Assembly (NCBI GenBank): GCA_039986595.1
Contig: JBDWQJ010000004.1
Location: 372,001 to 436,000, forward strand
DNA: 64,000 bases
Reading direction: 5' to 3'
Origin: Lentilitoribacter sp039986595
GTDB taxonomy: Bacteria > Pseudomonadota > Alphaproteobacteria > Rhizobiales > Rhizobiaceae
Shown piece after piece: positions 7,860 to 17,836 of the stretch. The translations under genes and the position numbers were made by a program. Positions within the stretch are counted from its first letter, which is position 1, and every line of letters starts with the position of its first letter. The notes under the pieces were generated by a model that worked only from the letters and a program-made list of their open reading frames with translations, was not told the DNA's origin and did no database searches.

Positions 7860-9251
7860 ATGTCAGCAAATTTTGATCTTACCGAGGGCTCCATAGCGCA
7901 ACATTTTAAGAAGATCGCAATTCCCGCCGCAATCGGCATGGTGTTTACGACGCTTTATAATGTTGTTGATGTGTTTTACGCGGGCCTTTTGTCAACAGAT
8001 GCGCAAGCTGGCCTTGCAATTGCCTTTCAGGTCTTCTTTGTGCTTATCGCACTTGGCATTGGCCTTGGATCTGCAATGGGTGCGCTAGTTGGGAATGCGC
8101 TCGGTTCAAAAGACGACAAATTATCAAAACATATCGCCTATCAAGGCATAAGCTATGGACTACTTGCATCTATTGCATGCGCGATACTTGGTTTATTGTT
8201 TGGCGATGATTTAATTGCCATCATCACCGAGCCGGGTGCTTATCGCGATGCCGCCAACGAGTACTTTGTTGTAATGCTTCTCGCTTCGCCAGGATTTTTG
8301 CTCACATTTGGCGCCAATGGCATCTTGCAGGCACAAGGTGATACGGTTTCAATGGAACGCGCGCAGATCGCTGCATTTTTCGCCAATCTAGCGCTGAACC
8401 CACTGTTTATTTTCGGCATCCCAGGCTTTGTTGACGGCATAGGCTTTACTGGTCTTGCCCTATCCACAGTGGTGAGCCAAACCGGCGTCATGCTATTTAT
8501 TTTATACCGCGTTTTCAAATCAGATATTATGGACGATGAAAGCACGCATGGCTTCATGCCAGACCTTGCAACTTTCAAAGACATCACATCGCAAGCTCTG
8601 CCATCAAGTTTTACCATGGTGGTGATGATGTTCTCAGGTTTTGTCGTTCAATTTTATCTCAAAGGTTTTGGTGGTGATGCGGTTGCTGCATATGGTATTG
8701 CACTACGTGTTGAGCAATTATTGCTATTGCCAGCATTTGGCCTGACGGGTGCATTGCTACCCATCGCGGCGCAAAACTACGGCGCTAAAAACTTTGACCG
8801 CGTTCGTGAATCGTTTTTCTTTTGCTGCAAGGTTGGCGTGATCATGATGCTACTTGCATCGGGCGTTTTATGGTTAGCTGCAGAATTCTTAATCGGGATT
8901 TTTACCGATAGTGAGGAAGTCCGACGCATTGGTGCGCAATATCTTCGCGTTGATGGCTTTATTTTGCCCATCTATCTCGTGTTATTTGCAATTAACTCTC
9001 TGCTGCAGGCTTTTAAAAAACCGATTTGGACGTTGGTCATTGGCATATATCGACAAGGTATCGCTGTTGCCCTGTTTGTCTTTATATTTGTGAACATATT
9101 TGATTTTGACACGCTCGGTGTTTGGTTAGGTATTGCAACAAGTGTGGTGACCGGAATGGCCGTTTCCGCTATTGTTGTTCAACTTATCGCTAAGCAACAA
9201 ATCGGCGGTTTGATTGGTGCAAAACCCCAATCCCAACTAGAAGCAAACTAG
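7860..9251 (+). CDS. MATE-family efflux transporter
   Basis: A 463-residue polytopic membrane protein with the MATE layout of two six-helix halves. Typical motifs are FTTLYNVVDVFYAGLLS, GLGSAMGALVGNALGSKDD and, in the second half, LRVEQLLLLPAFGLTGALLPIAAQNYGAKNFDR. MATE carriers export cationic drugs or toxic metabolites against Na+ or H+. The gene stands 93 bp after the TfoX gene and ends 12 bp from the convergent actS. The substrate cannot be read from sequence. The start ATG 7860 has only a weak SD (GAAAG). Confidence 0.92.
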   Translation: MSANFDLTEGSIAQHFKKIAIPAAIGMVFTTLYNVVDVFYAGLLSTDAQAGLAIAFQVFFVLIALGIGLGSAMGALVGNALGSKDDKLSKHIAYQGISYGLLASIACAILGLLFGDDLIAIITEPGAYRDAANEYFVVMLLASPGFLLTFGANGILQAQGDTVSMERAQIAAFFANLALNPLFIFGIPGFVDGIGFTGLALSTVVSQTGVMLFILYRVFKSDIMDDESTHGFMPDLATFKDITSQALPSSFTMVVMMFSGFVVQFYLKGFGGDAVAAYGIALRVEQLLLLPAFGLTGALLPIAAQNYGAKNFDRVRESFFFCCKVGVIMMLLASGVLWLAAEFLIGIFTDSEEVRRIGAQYLRVDGFILPIYLVLFAINSLLQAFKKPIWTLVIGIYRQGIAVALFVFIFVNIFDFDTLGVWLGIATSVVTGMAVSAIVVQLIAKQQIGGLIGAKPQSQLEAN

Positions 9252-9263
9252 CGAATAGCTACG

Positions 9264-10595
9264 TTATTGTTGGAACACATCCAGCGCTGAACGTGGCCAG
9301 CTGATGGAAACGATTGCGCCAGATTTGGGATAAGGCTTATTGCTAAATTGCATTGTTGCGCCAGATCGCTCTAACAGCGTCTTTGCGATGAACAATCCAA
9401 GCCCCAATCCACCAGCTTTATCCAGTTCTGTTCCAGTACGCTGCTTCATATAAGGCTCGCCAATTTGCTGGATAATGCTCTGGCTATAACCCGGCCCATC
9501 ATCTGATATCGTCATCGTAATCGTATCAGCGTTATAAAATGCTTTGAGTTCGACAGACTTAGCGGCGAAGTCGACCGCATTTTCCATCAAATTTCCAAGA
9601 CCAAATAAAATCCCAGGATTGCGTCGCCCAATGGGCTCGTTTTCTGTCTCAGCGTCAATTGTATCTTTTATATCAATGCCAAATTCGCGATGCGGTGCAA
9701 CCACTTCCTCAATTAATGAACTTAGCGGAAGGCGGCGCATATGCGCTTCATCTTCAGCTGACAAAGTGGTTAATCGCTGGAGAATATCGCGGCATCTTTC
9801 GCTTTGACTGCGCAACAATTGCACATCTTCACGAAACGCATCGTCTTCGCCCAATGCATGCTGCATCTCTTTTGCCACAACTGAGATTGTTGCAAGTGGT
9901 GTGCCTAATTCATGCGCTGCAGCGGCGGCCAAACCATCAATTGCAGATAGATGCTGTTCACGTTGCAAAGCAAGTTCGGTTGCCGTCAATGCGTTGGCCA
10001 AATCGTTGGCTTCAGCCGATACGCGATAAGCATAAAATGCCGCAAATGCTGTTGTTGAAAGGATCGCAATCCACACACCTATGAGAAACACTGACGGGAT
10101 TTCAAGGTTCACACCTTCATACCACGGCAAAGGGAAGGAAACGAAGCCCAGTAGCGTGACACAAATAAAGGTCACGATACCCAGCAATATCGTTCTTTTA
10201 GCTGGCAAGGTTCCAGCCGAGATAATAACCGGCACGCAAAATAGAACCGAAAACGGGTTTGCTAAACCGCCAGTCATGAACAACAAACTGGCGAGCTGCA
10301 AAATATCAAATCCCAACACATACATTGCAGCTTTTGATGACAAGCGTCTAGAGCTAGGATGCCTTGCTGTGAGATAGAGGTTTAGCATTGCCGAGACGGC
10401 AACCAATGCCAAACAGAACAAAATCGGCAAAGGAAATTCTAAATAAAATTCAACAAGTAAAATTGAAAGCGTTTGTCCCGCCACTGCAAGCCAGCGCAAA
10501 CGGATGAGTGTTTGTAAACGCAGCAATCGCGATTTGACCAATTCATCTAGGGCAAATTCTTCAGGGTCTGACATGCTTATATTCATCTGCATCAT
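9264..10595 (-). CDS. actS: Redox-sensing histidine kinase ActS/RegB
   Basis: The sensor kinase of the global redox/acid response pair ActS-ActR (RegB-RegA, PrrB-PrrA). The N-terminal 190 residues form about six membrane helices with the quinone-site motif GGLANPF at 109-115. The H-box HELGTPLATI has phospho-acceptor His228. A cysteine (C268 in SERCRDIL) sits where RegB has its redox-active Cys. The ATPase domain shows N (GLGNLMENAVDF), G1 (DDGPGYS) and G2 (GGLGLGLFIAKTLLERSG) boxes. It starts 4 bp after hrpB on the same strand, so the two are probably coupled. Its likely partner actR is at 54736, not adjacent. Confidence 0.93.
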   Translation of the reverse strand: MMQMNISMSDPEEFALDELVKSRLLRLQTLIRLRWLAVAGQTLSILLVEFYLEFPLPILFCLALVAVSAMLNLYLTARHPSSRRLSSKAAMYVLGFDILQLASLLFMTGGLANPFSVLFCVPVIISAGTLPAKRTILLGIVTFICVTLLGFVSFPLPWYEGVNLEIPSVFLIGVWIAILSTTAFAAFYAYRVSAEANDLANALTATELALQREQHLSAIDGLAAAAAHELGTPLATISVVAKEMQHALGEDDAFREDVQLLRSQSERCRDILQRLTTLSAEDEAHMRRLPLSSLIEEVVAPHREFGIDIKDTIDAETENEPIGRRNPGILFGLGNLMENAVDFAAKSVELKAFYNADTITMTISDDGPGYSQSIIQQIGEPYMKQRTGTELDKAGGLGLGLFIAKTLLERSGATMQFSNKPYPKSGAIVSISWPRSALDVFQQ

Positions 10596-10599
10596 CTAC

Positions 10600-13077
10600 T
10601 CACGGCTTAGAACGTTTGACAAAGGGTTTAGCATTTGCCGGATCATCTGGCCAATCATGTTTGGGATATTGACTGCGCATATCAGCGCGGACATCGCGCC
10701 ATGATCCTTGCCAAAATCCAGGTAAATCTCTCGTTAGCTGCACAGGCCGTCCTGCGGGCGAAAGCAGTTCCAACAGCAGTAATACTTTGCCGGACATAAT
10801 CGATGGGTGCGTATTCTGTCCATAAAGGTGGTTCACACGCACTGATAAAAGCGCATCATCATCTTTGTAATTAATCTCCAAACGCTTACCATCGGCGAAG
10901 GTGAAATGTGTGGGAACATGCGCATCAAGTTGAGTTTGCTGCTCCCAAGTTAGAAGGCTTTTGATCCCATCTGAAAGCGATTGCGGTTTGATATCATGCA
11001 GGCTGTTTATGTTTGTTTGAAATGTTCCAAACCATTGATCAATAGTTTCCAAAAGACCACGATCTGACATATCAGGCCAATTACCTGATTGACTGTGATG
11101 ACGGTAAAACTCGGACCGATTTCGCCACGCGAGTGTTGCTTTTGAAAATGGCAATAGCGACATCGCATAACCGGGTTCAAGCTGAGAAAGTGCTTTAGTA
11201 ATCGCTGAAACTGCTGCTTCACCATTTGGTTTCGGCAACGGTTTTTCAGATAATGAAATCGCGCCAAATTTACGAACCAATCGCCCTTTTACGCTTAGGC
11301 TCTCTTTATCAAAACGGTATTCTTCAGTTTCGCTGATGAGATGTTTAGGAAGTAAATCCAAACCCGCAGGATCAAAACGAACGGCGGATAATATTCGAGG
11401 CGCTTGTGCTTTACCCGTCAAGTCAGCAATGACCAGCATATCTTCTTGCGCAAGTCTCTCTGTTTCTTCCAAGACAGCGCCACGCCCACCAGACATCGTA
11501 TATTGCCCGATCATACCACGCCGTTTTGCAATCCGGTCTGGAAAACCAATCGCCAAGATATCATCAATATCAAGAGTGATTTTATCCAAAGTATCAACTT
11601 GTTTTTCTGCTGAACGCGCTATGCGTTTGGCTAGATTTTGTGCGGCTTTTGCGCGTTGACCTTTTTCGCTATCAAAGCGTTTAAGCCGTTCAGATAGGTC
11701 AATCATATTACCGCCCAAACCCTGTTCAGTGATGAGCACAGCAAGCTTTGCTGCAAGTTCTGCATTTTGCGTTTCAGCGGCCTTCATCACCATGGCTGAC
11801 AAGCGCACAGGAAGCGCAAGCATGCGCATTGAATGCCCAAACTTAGTCAGGCGTTTTTCTTCATCTATTGCACCAATCTTTGCCAAAACATCAAAAGCTG
11901 CATCAATCGTTTTTGCAGGCGGTTGTGTGATCAATGTCAACTCATTTGGGTTGGAAATCCCCCAAGCCAAACAATCCAAAATAAAGCCAGATAAATCACT
12001 TGTAAGTATCTGCGGTGGAGAGAACTCTTCCAGTGCTGACTGCTGTTCTTTTTGCCATAAACGTAAAGCAATACCCGGCGCTGTTCTTCCCGCGCGACCA
12101 GCGCGCTGAATTGTTGCTGCTTGCGATGCCCGCTGTGTTTCCAAACGCGTTATGCCAGTTGAGACCTCAAAAAATGCCTGTCGCTGTAAGCCTGCATCGA
12201 TCACAATTCGCACACCATCAATGGTAATTGAAGTTTCGGCAATCGATGTTGCGAGCACAACCTTGCGTCGACCAAGCTCGGCAGGTTGAATAGCCTTATC
12301 CTGCTCTGCAGAAGACAAGGCACCATAAAGCGGATAGATGTCTGTAGCGGCTGTTACTTTTCCATCAAGTCGCTCAAACACCCGCTTAATCTCGCCCATT
12401 CCCGGCAAGAAACAAAGGATTGAACCTTCTTCTGATTTAAGTATATCCAATACGGCATCGGCCACGACATCCTCAATTCTCGACTGAGGTTTGCGCGGCG
12501 CGTATCGGATATCTATTGGATAAGAGCGCCCTTCGCTAACAATTGTTTTCGCCTCTGGCATAATCCGCGATATTTCATCAATATCAAGCGTTGCGGACAT
12601 GACGATAATGCGCAAATCTTCGCGAAAACCTGATTGCACATCTAGTGCCAACGCCAATCCAAAATCAGCCTCCAAAGCACGCTCATGAAATTCATCGAAA
12701 ATCACACAAGCGATCCCATTAAGCTCAGGATCATCTAAAACCATGCGCGTGAAAACGCCTTCAGTCACCACTTCAATTTTCGTGGTTTTTCCAACGCGGT
12801 TATCAAGACGCATGCGATAACCGACTGTTTGTCCAAGTTCTTCGCCAAGCATATGCGCCATCCGGCGAGCTGCCGCTCTTGCTGCTAATCGGCGCGGTTC
12901 AATTAAAATAATTTTACCGTTCTTCATCCAAGCGCTTTTGAGCAGATGAATAGGAACAATGGTTGTCTTACCCGCGCCTGGAGGCGCAGCAATTACAACA
13001 TTATTGGCCGATGATAATGCACTTTCGATCTCACCAAGGACATCTGAAATTGGAAATTGGCTAAACTCGTTTGACAT
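10600..13077 (-). CDS. hrpB: ATP-dependent helicase HrpB (DEAH family)
   Basis: A DEAH-type helicase of unsettled cellular role. Walker A is APPGAGKTT near residue 31; the Walker B variant is DEFHER; SAT (VMSATLDI) and QRAGRAGR motifs follow. The HrpB-specific C-terminal region ends in DVRADMRSQYPKHDWPDDPA. The open frame extends upstream to 13173 inside polA, but I chose ATG 13077 (MSNEFSQFP), which clears the polA stop by 13 bp and leaves 825 residues, the usual family length. Order polA-hrpB-actS on one strand suggests a shared transcript. Confidence 0.94.
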   Translation of the reverse strand: MSNEFSQFPISDVLGEIESALSSANNVVIAAPPGAGKTTIVPIHLLKSAWMKNGKIILIEPRRLAARAAARRMAHMLGEELGQTVGYRMRLDNRVGKTTKIEVVTEGVFTRMVLDDPELNGIACVIFDEFHERALEADFGLALALDVQSGFREDLRIIVMSATLDIDEISRIMPEAKTIVSEGRSYPIDIRYAPRKPQSRIEDVVADAVLDILKSEEGSILCFLPGMGEIKRVFERLDGKVTAATDIYPLYGALSSAEQDKAIQPAELGRRKVVLATSIAETSITIDGVRIVIDAGLQRQAFFEVSTGITRLETQRASQAATIQRAGRAGRTAPGIALRLWQKEQQSALEEFSPPQILTSDLSGFILDCLAWGISNPNELTLITQPPAKTIDAAFDVLAKIGAIDEEKRLTKFGHSMRMLALPVRLSAMVMKAAETQNAELAAKLAVLITEQGLGGNMIDLSERLKRFDSEKGQRAKAAQNLAKRIARSAEKQVDTLDKITLDIDDILAIGFPDRIAKRRGMIGQYTMSGGRGAVLEETERLAQEDMLVIADLTGKAQAPRILSAVRFDPAGLDLLPKHLISETEEYRFDKESLSVKGRLVRKFGAISLSEKPLPKPNGEAAVSAITKALSQLEPGYAMSLLPFSKATLAWRNRSEFYRHHSQSGNWPDMSDRGLLETIDQWFGTFQTNINSLHDIKPQSLSDGIKSLLTWEQQTQLDAHVPTHFTFADGKRLEINYKDDDALLSVRVNHLYGQNTHPSIMSGKVLLLLELLSPAGRPVQLTRDLPGFWQGSWRDVRADMRSQYPKHDWPDDPANAKPFVKRSKP

Positions 13078-13090
13078 GGAGTTCAGGGCC

Positions 13091-16024
13091 CTAGTGTGCT
13101 TCGTCCCAATTCTCTGCAGCGCGCGCATCAACCTGCAATGGAACAGACATGGAAAGCGCCGGCATGGTCGCATTTTCCATGATGTCTTTTACCAATTCAA
13201 TTGTCGCATCTGCTTCAGATTGCGCGGTTTCAAAGATCAATTCATCGTGGACCTGTAGCAACATTTTGGCCTGCAAATTTACTGATGCAAGCGCATCATC
13301 CATTCGCACCATGGCGCGTCTTATGATGTCTGCAGCTGAACCTTGAATTGGCGCATTAATCGCAGCACGCTCATTAAATGCCCGCACCTGATGATTGGAA
13401 GATTTAATATCTGGATAATTGATCCGGCGACCAAAAATTGTTTCCACATAACCCTGTTCACGCGCCAAGGCTTTGGTGTTTTCCATATAGTCTTTGATGC
13501 CGGGGAAACGCTCAAAATACATTTTGATATAATCGCTCGCTTCCGAACGTGAAATGCCAAGCTGATTGGCAAGACCAAATCCGGAAATCCCATAAATAAT
13601 ACCAAAGTTAATGGCTTTCGCATTACGGCGAATTTCGCTTGGCATGCCTTCAACAGGAACACCAAACATTTCAGATGCTGTCATCGCATGAATATCAATG
13701 CCGTCTGCGAATGCTTGTTTGAGCGCATCAATATCCGCAACATGAGCTAATACCCGCAATTCAATTTGGCTGTAATCGGCAGAAATAAGCGTATTGCCAA
13801 CCTCTGGCACAAAGGCAGTTCTGATCTTTCTGCCTTCCGCCGTACGCACAGGAATATTTTGCAAGTTTGGATCATTGGACGATAGACGCCCTGTCGACGT
13901 TGACGCCATAGCATAAGATGTATGAACGCGTTTTGTTTGCGGATGAATATGGTTCGGCAATGCATCTGTATAAGTTGACTTCAGCTTACTCATCTGGCGC
14001 CAGTCAACAATTTTGCGCGGCAATTCATGCCCTTCAGCAGCTAAATCCTCAAGCTTTTGCGCCGATGTTGACCATTGCCCAGATTTGGTTTTCGACCCAC
14101 CTGGAAGTGCCATCTTACCAAATAGGATTTCGCCCAATTGTTTGGGTGAACCCACATTGAAATTTTCGCCAGCAAGCTCATAAATCTCCGCCTCAAGCCC
14201 CGCAGCTCCTTGCGCTAATTCACCTGAAAGACGGGATAAAATCTGACGATCTACCGAAATCCCTCGCGCTTCCATATCGACCAGAACAGGGACCAATGGA
14301 CGTTCCAAACGCTCGTAAACTGAGACCAAACCTTCAGCCACAAGACGCGGTTTTAATACATGCCAAAGGCGCAATGTGATATCAGCATCTTCTGCCGCAT
14401 AGGCGGTTGCCTTTTCTATATCGACCATATCAAAAGTGATCGCAGATTTGCCTGTTCCTGCTACTTCTTTATAGGGAATGGGTTGATGACCAAGCCAACG
14501 ATCTGACAGCGCATCCATACCGTGATTGCCAACACCTGCATCTAAAACATAAGATAAAAGCATCGTGTCATCGAAGGATTTTACATCCAAATTCAACTGC
14601 TTGAGCACCAACATATCGTATTTTAAATTTTGAGCGATTTTTAAAATCGATGCATCTTCTAAAACGTCTTTTAACCGCTTAACCGCTTCATCAAAATCAA
14701 CTTGATTTTCAACTAAACCTCCGCCTAATAGATCACCATTACCGCTTTTGTGCGCGAGTGGGACGTAACAAGCTTTGATGTTTAAATCGCTGTCCTTGCC
14801 ATCAAAATAGGCGAACGAAAAGCCAACCAGTTCAGCCTGCATGGCGTTAAGCGATGTTGTTTCTGTATCAAAAGCAACTATGCCTTTTTCTCGTATGGCG
14901 GCAACCAACGCATCAAGCTGCGATACGTCTCGGATAGTTTCGTATTTCGAATGATCGATATTGCTACTAGCCAACTTGGAGGCGCGTGTATTGACCAGAT
15001 TTTGCGCAGTAGCGTCAGAACCCTTATCTCCATCACCGTTCTCATCAGAAGCGTCAGATGATCTGTCCAAATCTGGTCCACGAGCATTTTCCCACTCAAT
15101 GACAAGTTCAGCGGGTTCAATCGCGCTCGCGTCACTGTCTGTTGCTTCGGCAACGCGCTTGGTCAACGTAGTCAATTCCATCGCTTTTAAGTAACCGATA
15201 AGCTTTGGGCCATCTGGAACTTCTAAGAATAAACCGTCAAGATCAATGTCCATTTCCACATCATCACGCAACTTAACCAGCTCACGTGAAATGCGCGCTT
15301 TATCAGCAAATTCGATGAGATTTTCGCGACGTTTGTTTTGTTTAATCTCGCCTGAGCGCTCTAACAGCGTATCAAGATCACCAAACTGCTCTAAAAGCTG
15401 TGCCGCAGTTTTCGGCCCAATACCGGGAACGCCCGGGACATTATCAACCGAATCACCCGCCAAAGCTTGTAGATCGATCATTTTTTCAGGCGGCACACCC
15501 CATTTTTCAATGACTTCCGGCACGCGGATATGACGATTTTTCATCGTATCATGCATAAAGACCTGCTCGCCGACGAGCTGCATAAGATCTTTATCAGACG
15601 AAATGATCGTACAATCCGCACCCGCTTCACGGCACTGACGGGCGTAAGTTGCGATGATGTCGTCGGCTTCAAACCCTTCTTTATCAATGCATGGCAAATT
15701 AAACGCGCGTGTTGCTTGGCGGATCAAGCCAAATTGCGGGCGCAAATCCTCAGGTGGCGCATCGCGGTTGGCTTTATATTCAGGATAAAGCTCATTGCGA
15801 AACGTCTTAGAAGAGTGATCAAAAATCACCGCAAAATGGGTGGGTGTAACCCCATCATTTTCATCACGCGCGGTTGACACAAGCTTCCAGAGCATGTTGC
15901 AAAAACCGGAAACAGCACCAACGGGCAAACCATCAGATTTGCGCGTTAAAGCAGGAAGGGCATGATAAGCTCTGAAAATATAGCCAGAACCATCGACGAG
16001 GAATAAATGATCACCTTTTTTCAT
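13091..16024 (-). CDS. polA: DNA polymerase I
   Basis: Repairs DNA and removes Okazaki primers. All three domains are present in 977 residues. The 5'-3' exonuclease is at about 1-300 (DHSSKTFRNELYPEYKANR, EADDIIATYA, GDSVDNVPGVPGIGPKTAAQL). The 3'-5' exonuclease (about 370-560) has an intact VAFDTETTSLN and proofreading acidic residues. The polymerase domain (about 580-977) has SADYSQIELRVLAH, RRNAKAINFGIIYG, QGSAADIIRRAMVRM and VHDELIFE. An acidic, low-complexity linker lies around 290-350. The start ATG 16024 opens a long non-coding region. The enzyme appears complete. Confidence 0.98.
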   Translation of the reverse strand: MKKGDHLFLVDGSGYIFRAYHALPALTRKSDGLPVGAVSGFCNMLWKLVSTARDENDGVTPTHFAVIFDHSSKTFRNELYPEYKANRDAPPEDLRPQFGLIRQATRAFNLPCIDKEGFEADDIIATYARQCREAGADCTIISSDKDLMQLVGEQVFMHDTMKNRHIRVPEVIEKWGVPPEKMIDLQALAGDSVDNVPGVPGIGPKTAAQLLEQFGDLDTLLERSGEIKQNKRRENLIEFADKARISRELVKLRDDVEMDIDLDGLFLEVPDGPKLIGYLKAMELTTLTKRVAEATDSDASAIEPAELVIEWENARGPDLDRSSDASDENGDGDKGSDATAQNLVNTRASKLASSNIDHSKYETIRDVSQLDALVAAIREKGIVAFDTETTSLNAMQAELVGFSFAYFDGKDSDLNIKACYVPLAHKSGNGDLLGGGLVENQVDFDEAVKRLKDVLEDASILKIAQNLKYDMLVLKQLNLDVKSFDDTMLLSYVLDAGVGNHGMDALSDRWLGHQPIPYKEVAGTGKSAITFDMVDIEKATAYAAEDADITLRLWHVLKPRLVAEGLVSVYERLERPLVPVLVDMEARGISVDRQILSRLSGELAQGAAGLEAEIYELAGENFNVGSPKQLGEILFGKMALPGGSKTKSGQWSTSAQKLEDLAAEGHELPRKIVDWRQMSKLKSTYTDALPNHIHPQTKRVHTSYAMASTSTGRLSSNDPNLQNIPVRTAEGRKIRTAFVPEVGNTLISADYSQIELRVLAHVADIDALKQAFADGIDIHAMTASEMFGVPVEGMPSEIRRNAKAINFGIIYGISGFGLANQLGISRSEASDYIKMYFERFPGIKDYMENTKALAREQGYVETIFGRRINYPDIKSSNHQVRAFNERAAINAPIQGSAADIIRRAMVRMDDALASVNLQAKMLLQVHDELIFETAQSEADATIELVKDIMENATMPALSMSVPLQVDARAAENWDEAH

Positions 16025-16202
16025 GATCGATATTTAACCCGATGTGCGCACAAGGTCTATCGAAGAATAATGTTTTCAACGTCACTCTTTGAAATTATTC
16101 TTGATTAGGCACCGATCATGCGCTGGTATATTGTTTATTGAGAGATGCAAACCATGTGAGTAACATCACAAAATTGTTACAAATAATTAATATAATGGCC
16201 AT

Positions 16203-16377
16203 TGTTTCGCCGCTTTCGACACCCAAATTACATTCACCGGCGCAAACATGCCGCTATCTAGTTATGGTTCCCCTGCCACACTAGATAGAAGAGCCAATCC
16301 CAATCCCCTCCGGGCTTGGCTCAAATAATATAAGCCATCATAGCCCTCCCCCTCCGGTTATGATGGCTTTTCTTTTT
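16203..16377 (+). ncRNA. Candidate small RNA with CCUCC-bearing hairpin loops (cuckoo-like)
   Basis: The 417-bp gap between polA and the M20 gene holds three consecutive hairpins on the plus strand. H1: CTATCTAG 16254-16261 pairs with CTAGATAG 16281-16288. H2: GAGCCAA 16291-16297 pairs with TTGGCTC 16316-16322, extended by CCC/GGG, with loop AATCCCCTCC. H3: an 11-bp perfect stem 16332-16342 / 16359-16369, extended by GCC/GGT, loop CTCCCCCTCC, followed by a T-rich tail. A TATAAT at 16191-16196 could set a 5' end near 16203, though no good -35 is visible. Paired hairpins with anti-Shine-Dalgarno loops and a terminator hairpin are the hallmark of the alphaproteobacterial cuckoo / CCUCCUCCC-motif sRNAs. 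The 5' end and family membership are inferred. Confidence 0.65.
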
Positions 16378-16379
16378 TC
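16332..16379 (+). terminator. Strong Rho-independent terminator of the candidate sRNA
   Basis: An 11-bp perfect stem (AAGCCATCATA / TATGATGGCTT) extended by three further pairs, a 10-nt pyrimidine loop, then TTCTTTTTT. It has no upstream protein gene on the plus strand in the window, since polA runs the other way. That implies an independent plus-strand transcript ending here. Confidence 0.85.
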
Positions 16380-16441
16380 CAAAAGAGATTTAAACCTTCA
16401 TACAAATCAAATCATGTCGATCTTATCGCCGGAGCCCCATC

Positions 16442-17830
16442 ATGTCACACTTGGAAACAGCACTTTCAACCGCCGACACTAATCTGCCATCAAGCCTTGA
16501 GACTTTGTTTGAATTGGTCAAAATTCCGTCGATCTCCACTGATCCAGAATTCAAAGATAAATGTAATGACGCGGCAGCATATCTTGCCGATTACTTAAAC
16601 ACACTCGGGTTTGAAGCCTCGGTTCGCCCAACAACCGGGCACCCAATGGTTGTCGGGCATTACAACGGTGCGGGTGAAGGTGCGCCGCATGTTCTGTTTT
16701 ATGGGCATTATGATGTGCAACCCGTGGATCCGATAGATCTTTGGGACGACGATCCGTTTGATCCAAAAATTAAAGAACGCAATGGCAGTAAAGTCATAAC
16801 CGGGCGTGGCACCAGCGATGACAAGGGTCAGCTCATGACGTTTGTAGAAGCTTGCCGAGCTTACAAAGAAACCATCGGGGTGATCCCTTGCAACATTACT
16901 ATCTTATTCGAAGGCGAGGAAGAATCTGGCTCTCCAAGCCTGCAGCCATTTTTGGAAGCAAATCATGATGAGTTAAAAGCAGATTTTGCGCTCGTGTGTG
17001 ATACAGGCATGTGGGATAAACAAACACCTGCAATTCCAACAAGTTTGCGCGGATTATTGGGTGAGGAGGTTACCATTCACGCTGCCGACCGCGATTTGCA
17101 TTCAGGCCTTTATGGTGGATCTGCCGCCAACCCGATTACGATTTTATCACGCATTATTGCAGATATTCACGACGAGAATGGCCGCATCACGATTGATGGG
17201 TTTTATGACGGTGTTGAGGAAACTCCGCAGCATATCAAAGACATGTGGAACGGTTTGGGCCAAACAGACCAAGAGTTCTTGGGTGAAGTCGGTTTGAGTG
17301 AAAATTTTGGTGAAAAGGGAAAATCCTTTCAAGAGCTCACTTGGGCGCGCCCAACAGCTGAAATCAATGGTATTATTGGCGGCTATACCGATGATGGTTT
17401 TAAAACTGTGATCCCCGCGCAGGCGAGCGCTAAGATCTCGTTTCGTCTGGTGGGTAAACAAGACGCTGACAAATTACGCATCGCATTTCGTAAATTTGTC
17501 AATGATCGTTTGCCAAGCGATTGCAGCGCAAGTTTTGAAGAGCATGGCGCATCCGGTGGCATTCAATTGTCTTATGACTCGCCCTTAATTAAAAAAGCGA
17601 TGTCAGCGCTTTCAGATGAGTGGCCAAAACCCGCTGTCCTTGTTGGCGGTGGTGGTTCGATACCAATTGTTGGTGATTTTCAAACATTTTTAGGTATGGA
17701 GTCGCTTCTCGTTGGGTTTGGTCTTGCCGATGATCAACTGCACTCACCAAATGAAAAATACGAGTTAAATTCGTTTCATAAAGGCATTCGCTCATGGATA
17801 CGTATCTTACACGAGCTCGGCGAGAAATAA
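16442..17830 (+). CDS. M20-family metallopeptidase (dipeptidase-like)
   Basis: A 462-residue zinc-dependent hydrolase. Metal-ligand motifs are intact: LFYGHYDVQPVDP (His, about 90), TGRGTSDDKGQ (Asp) and FEGEEESGSPS (catalytic and metal Glu pair, about 158). A dimerisation domain follows, starting at SLRGLLGEEVTIHAADRDLH. The last metal His is in the C-terminal DDQLHSPNE. This pattern is of the M20 dipeptidase group (PepV/CNDP-like) rather than ArgE/DapE. It is probably cytoplasmic with no signal peptide. ATG 16442 follows GCCGGAG. A small LRR protein starts 6 bp after its stop. Confidence 0.93.
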   Translation: MSHLETALSTADTNLPSSLETLFELVKIPSISTDPEFKDKCNDAAAYLADYLNTLGFEASVRPTTGHPMVVGHYNGAGEGAPHVLFYGHYDVQPVDPIDLWDDDPFDPKIKERNGSKVITGRGTSDDKGQLMTFVEACRAYKETIGVIPCNITILFEGEEESGSPSLQPFLEANHDELKADFALVCDTGMWDKQTPAIPTSLRGLLGEEVTIHAADRDLHSGLYGGSAANPITILSRIIADIHDENGRITIDGFYDGVEETPQHIKDMWNGLGQTDQEFLGEVGLSENFGEKGKSFQELTWARPTAEINGIIGGYTDDGFKTVIPAQASAKISFRLVGKQDADKLRIAFRKFVNDRLPSDCSASFEEHGASGGIQLSYDSPLIKKAMSALSDEWPKPAVLVGGGGSIPIVGDFQTFLGMESLLVGFGLADDQLHSPNEKYELNSFHKGIRSWIRILHELGEK

Positions 17831-17836
17831 GTTTTC

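Noticed and set aside
16195..16284. 29-codon ORF at the 5' end of the candidate small RNA
   Set aside because: It overlaps the -10-like box, has no Shine-Dalgarno and is not Arg-rich like DUF1127 proteins.
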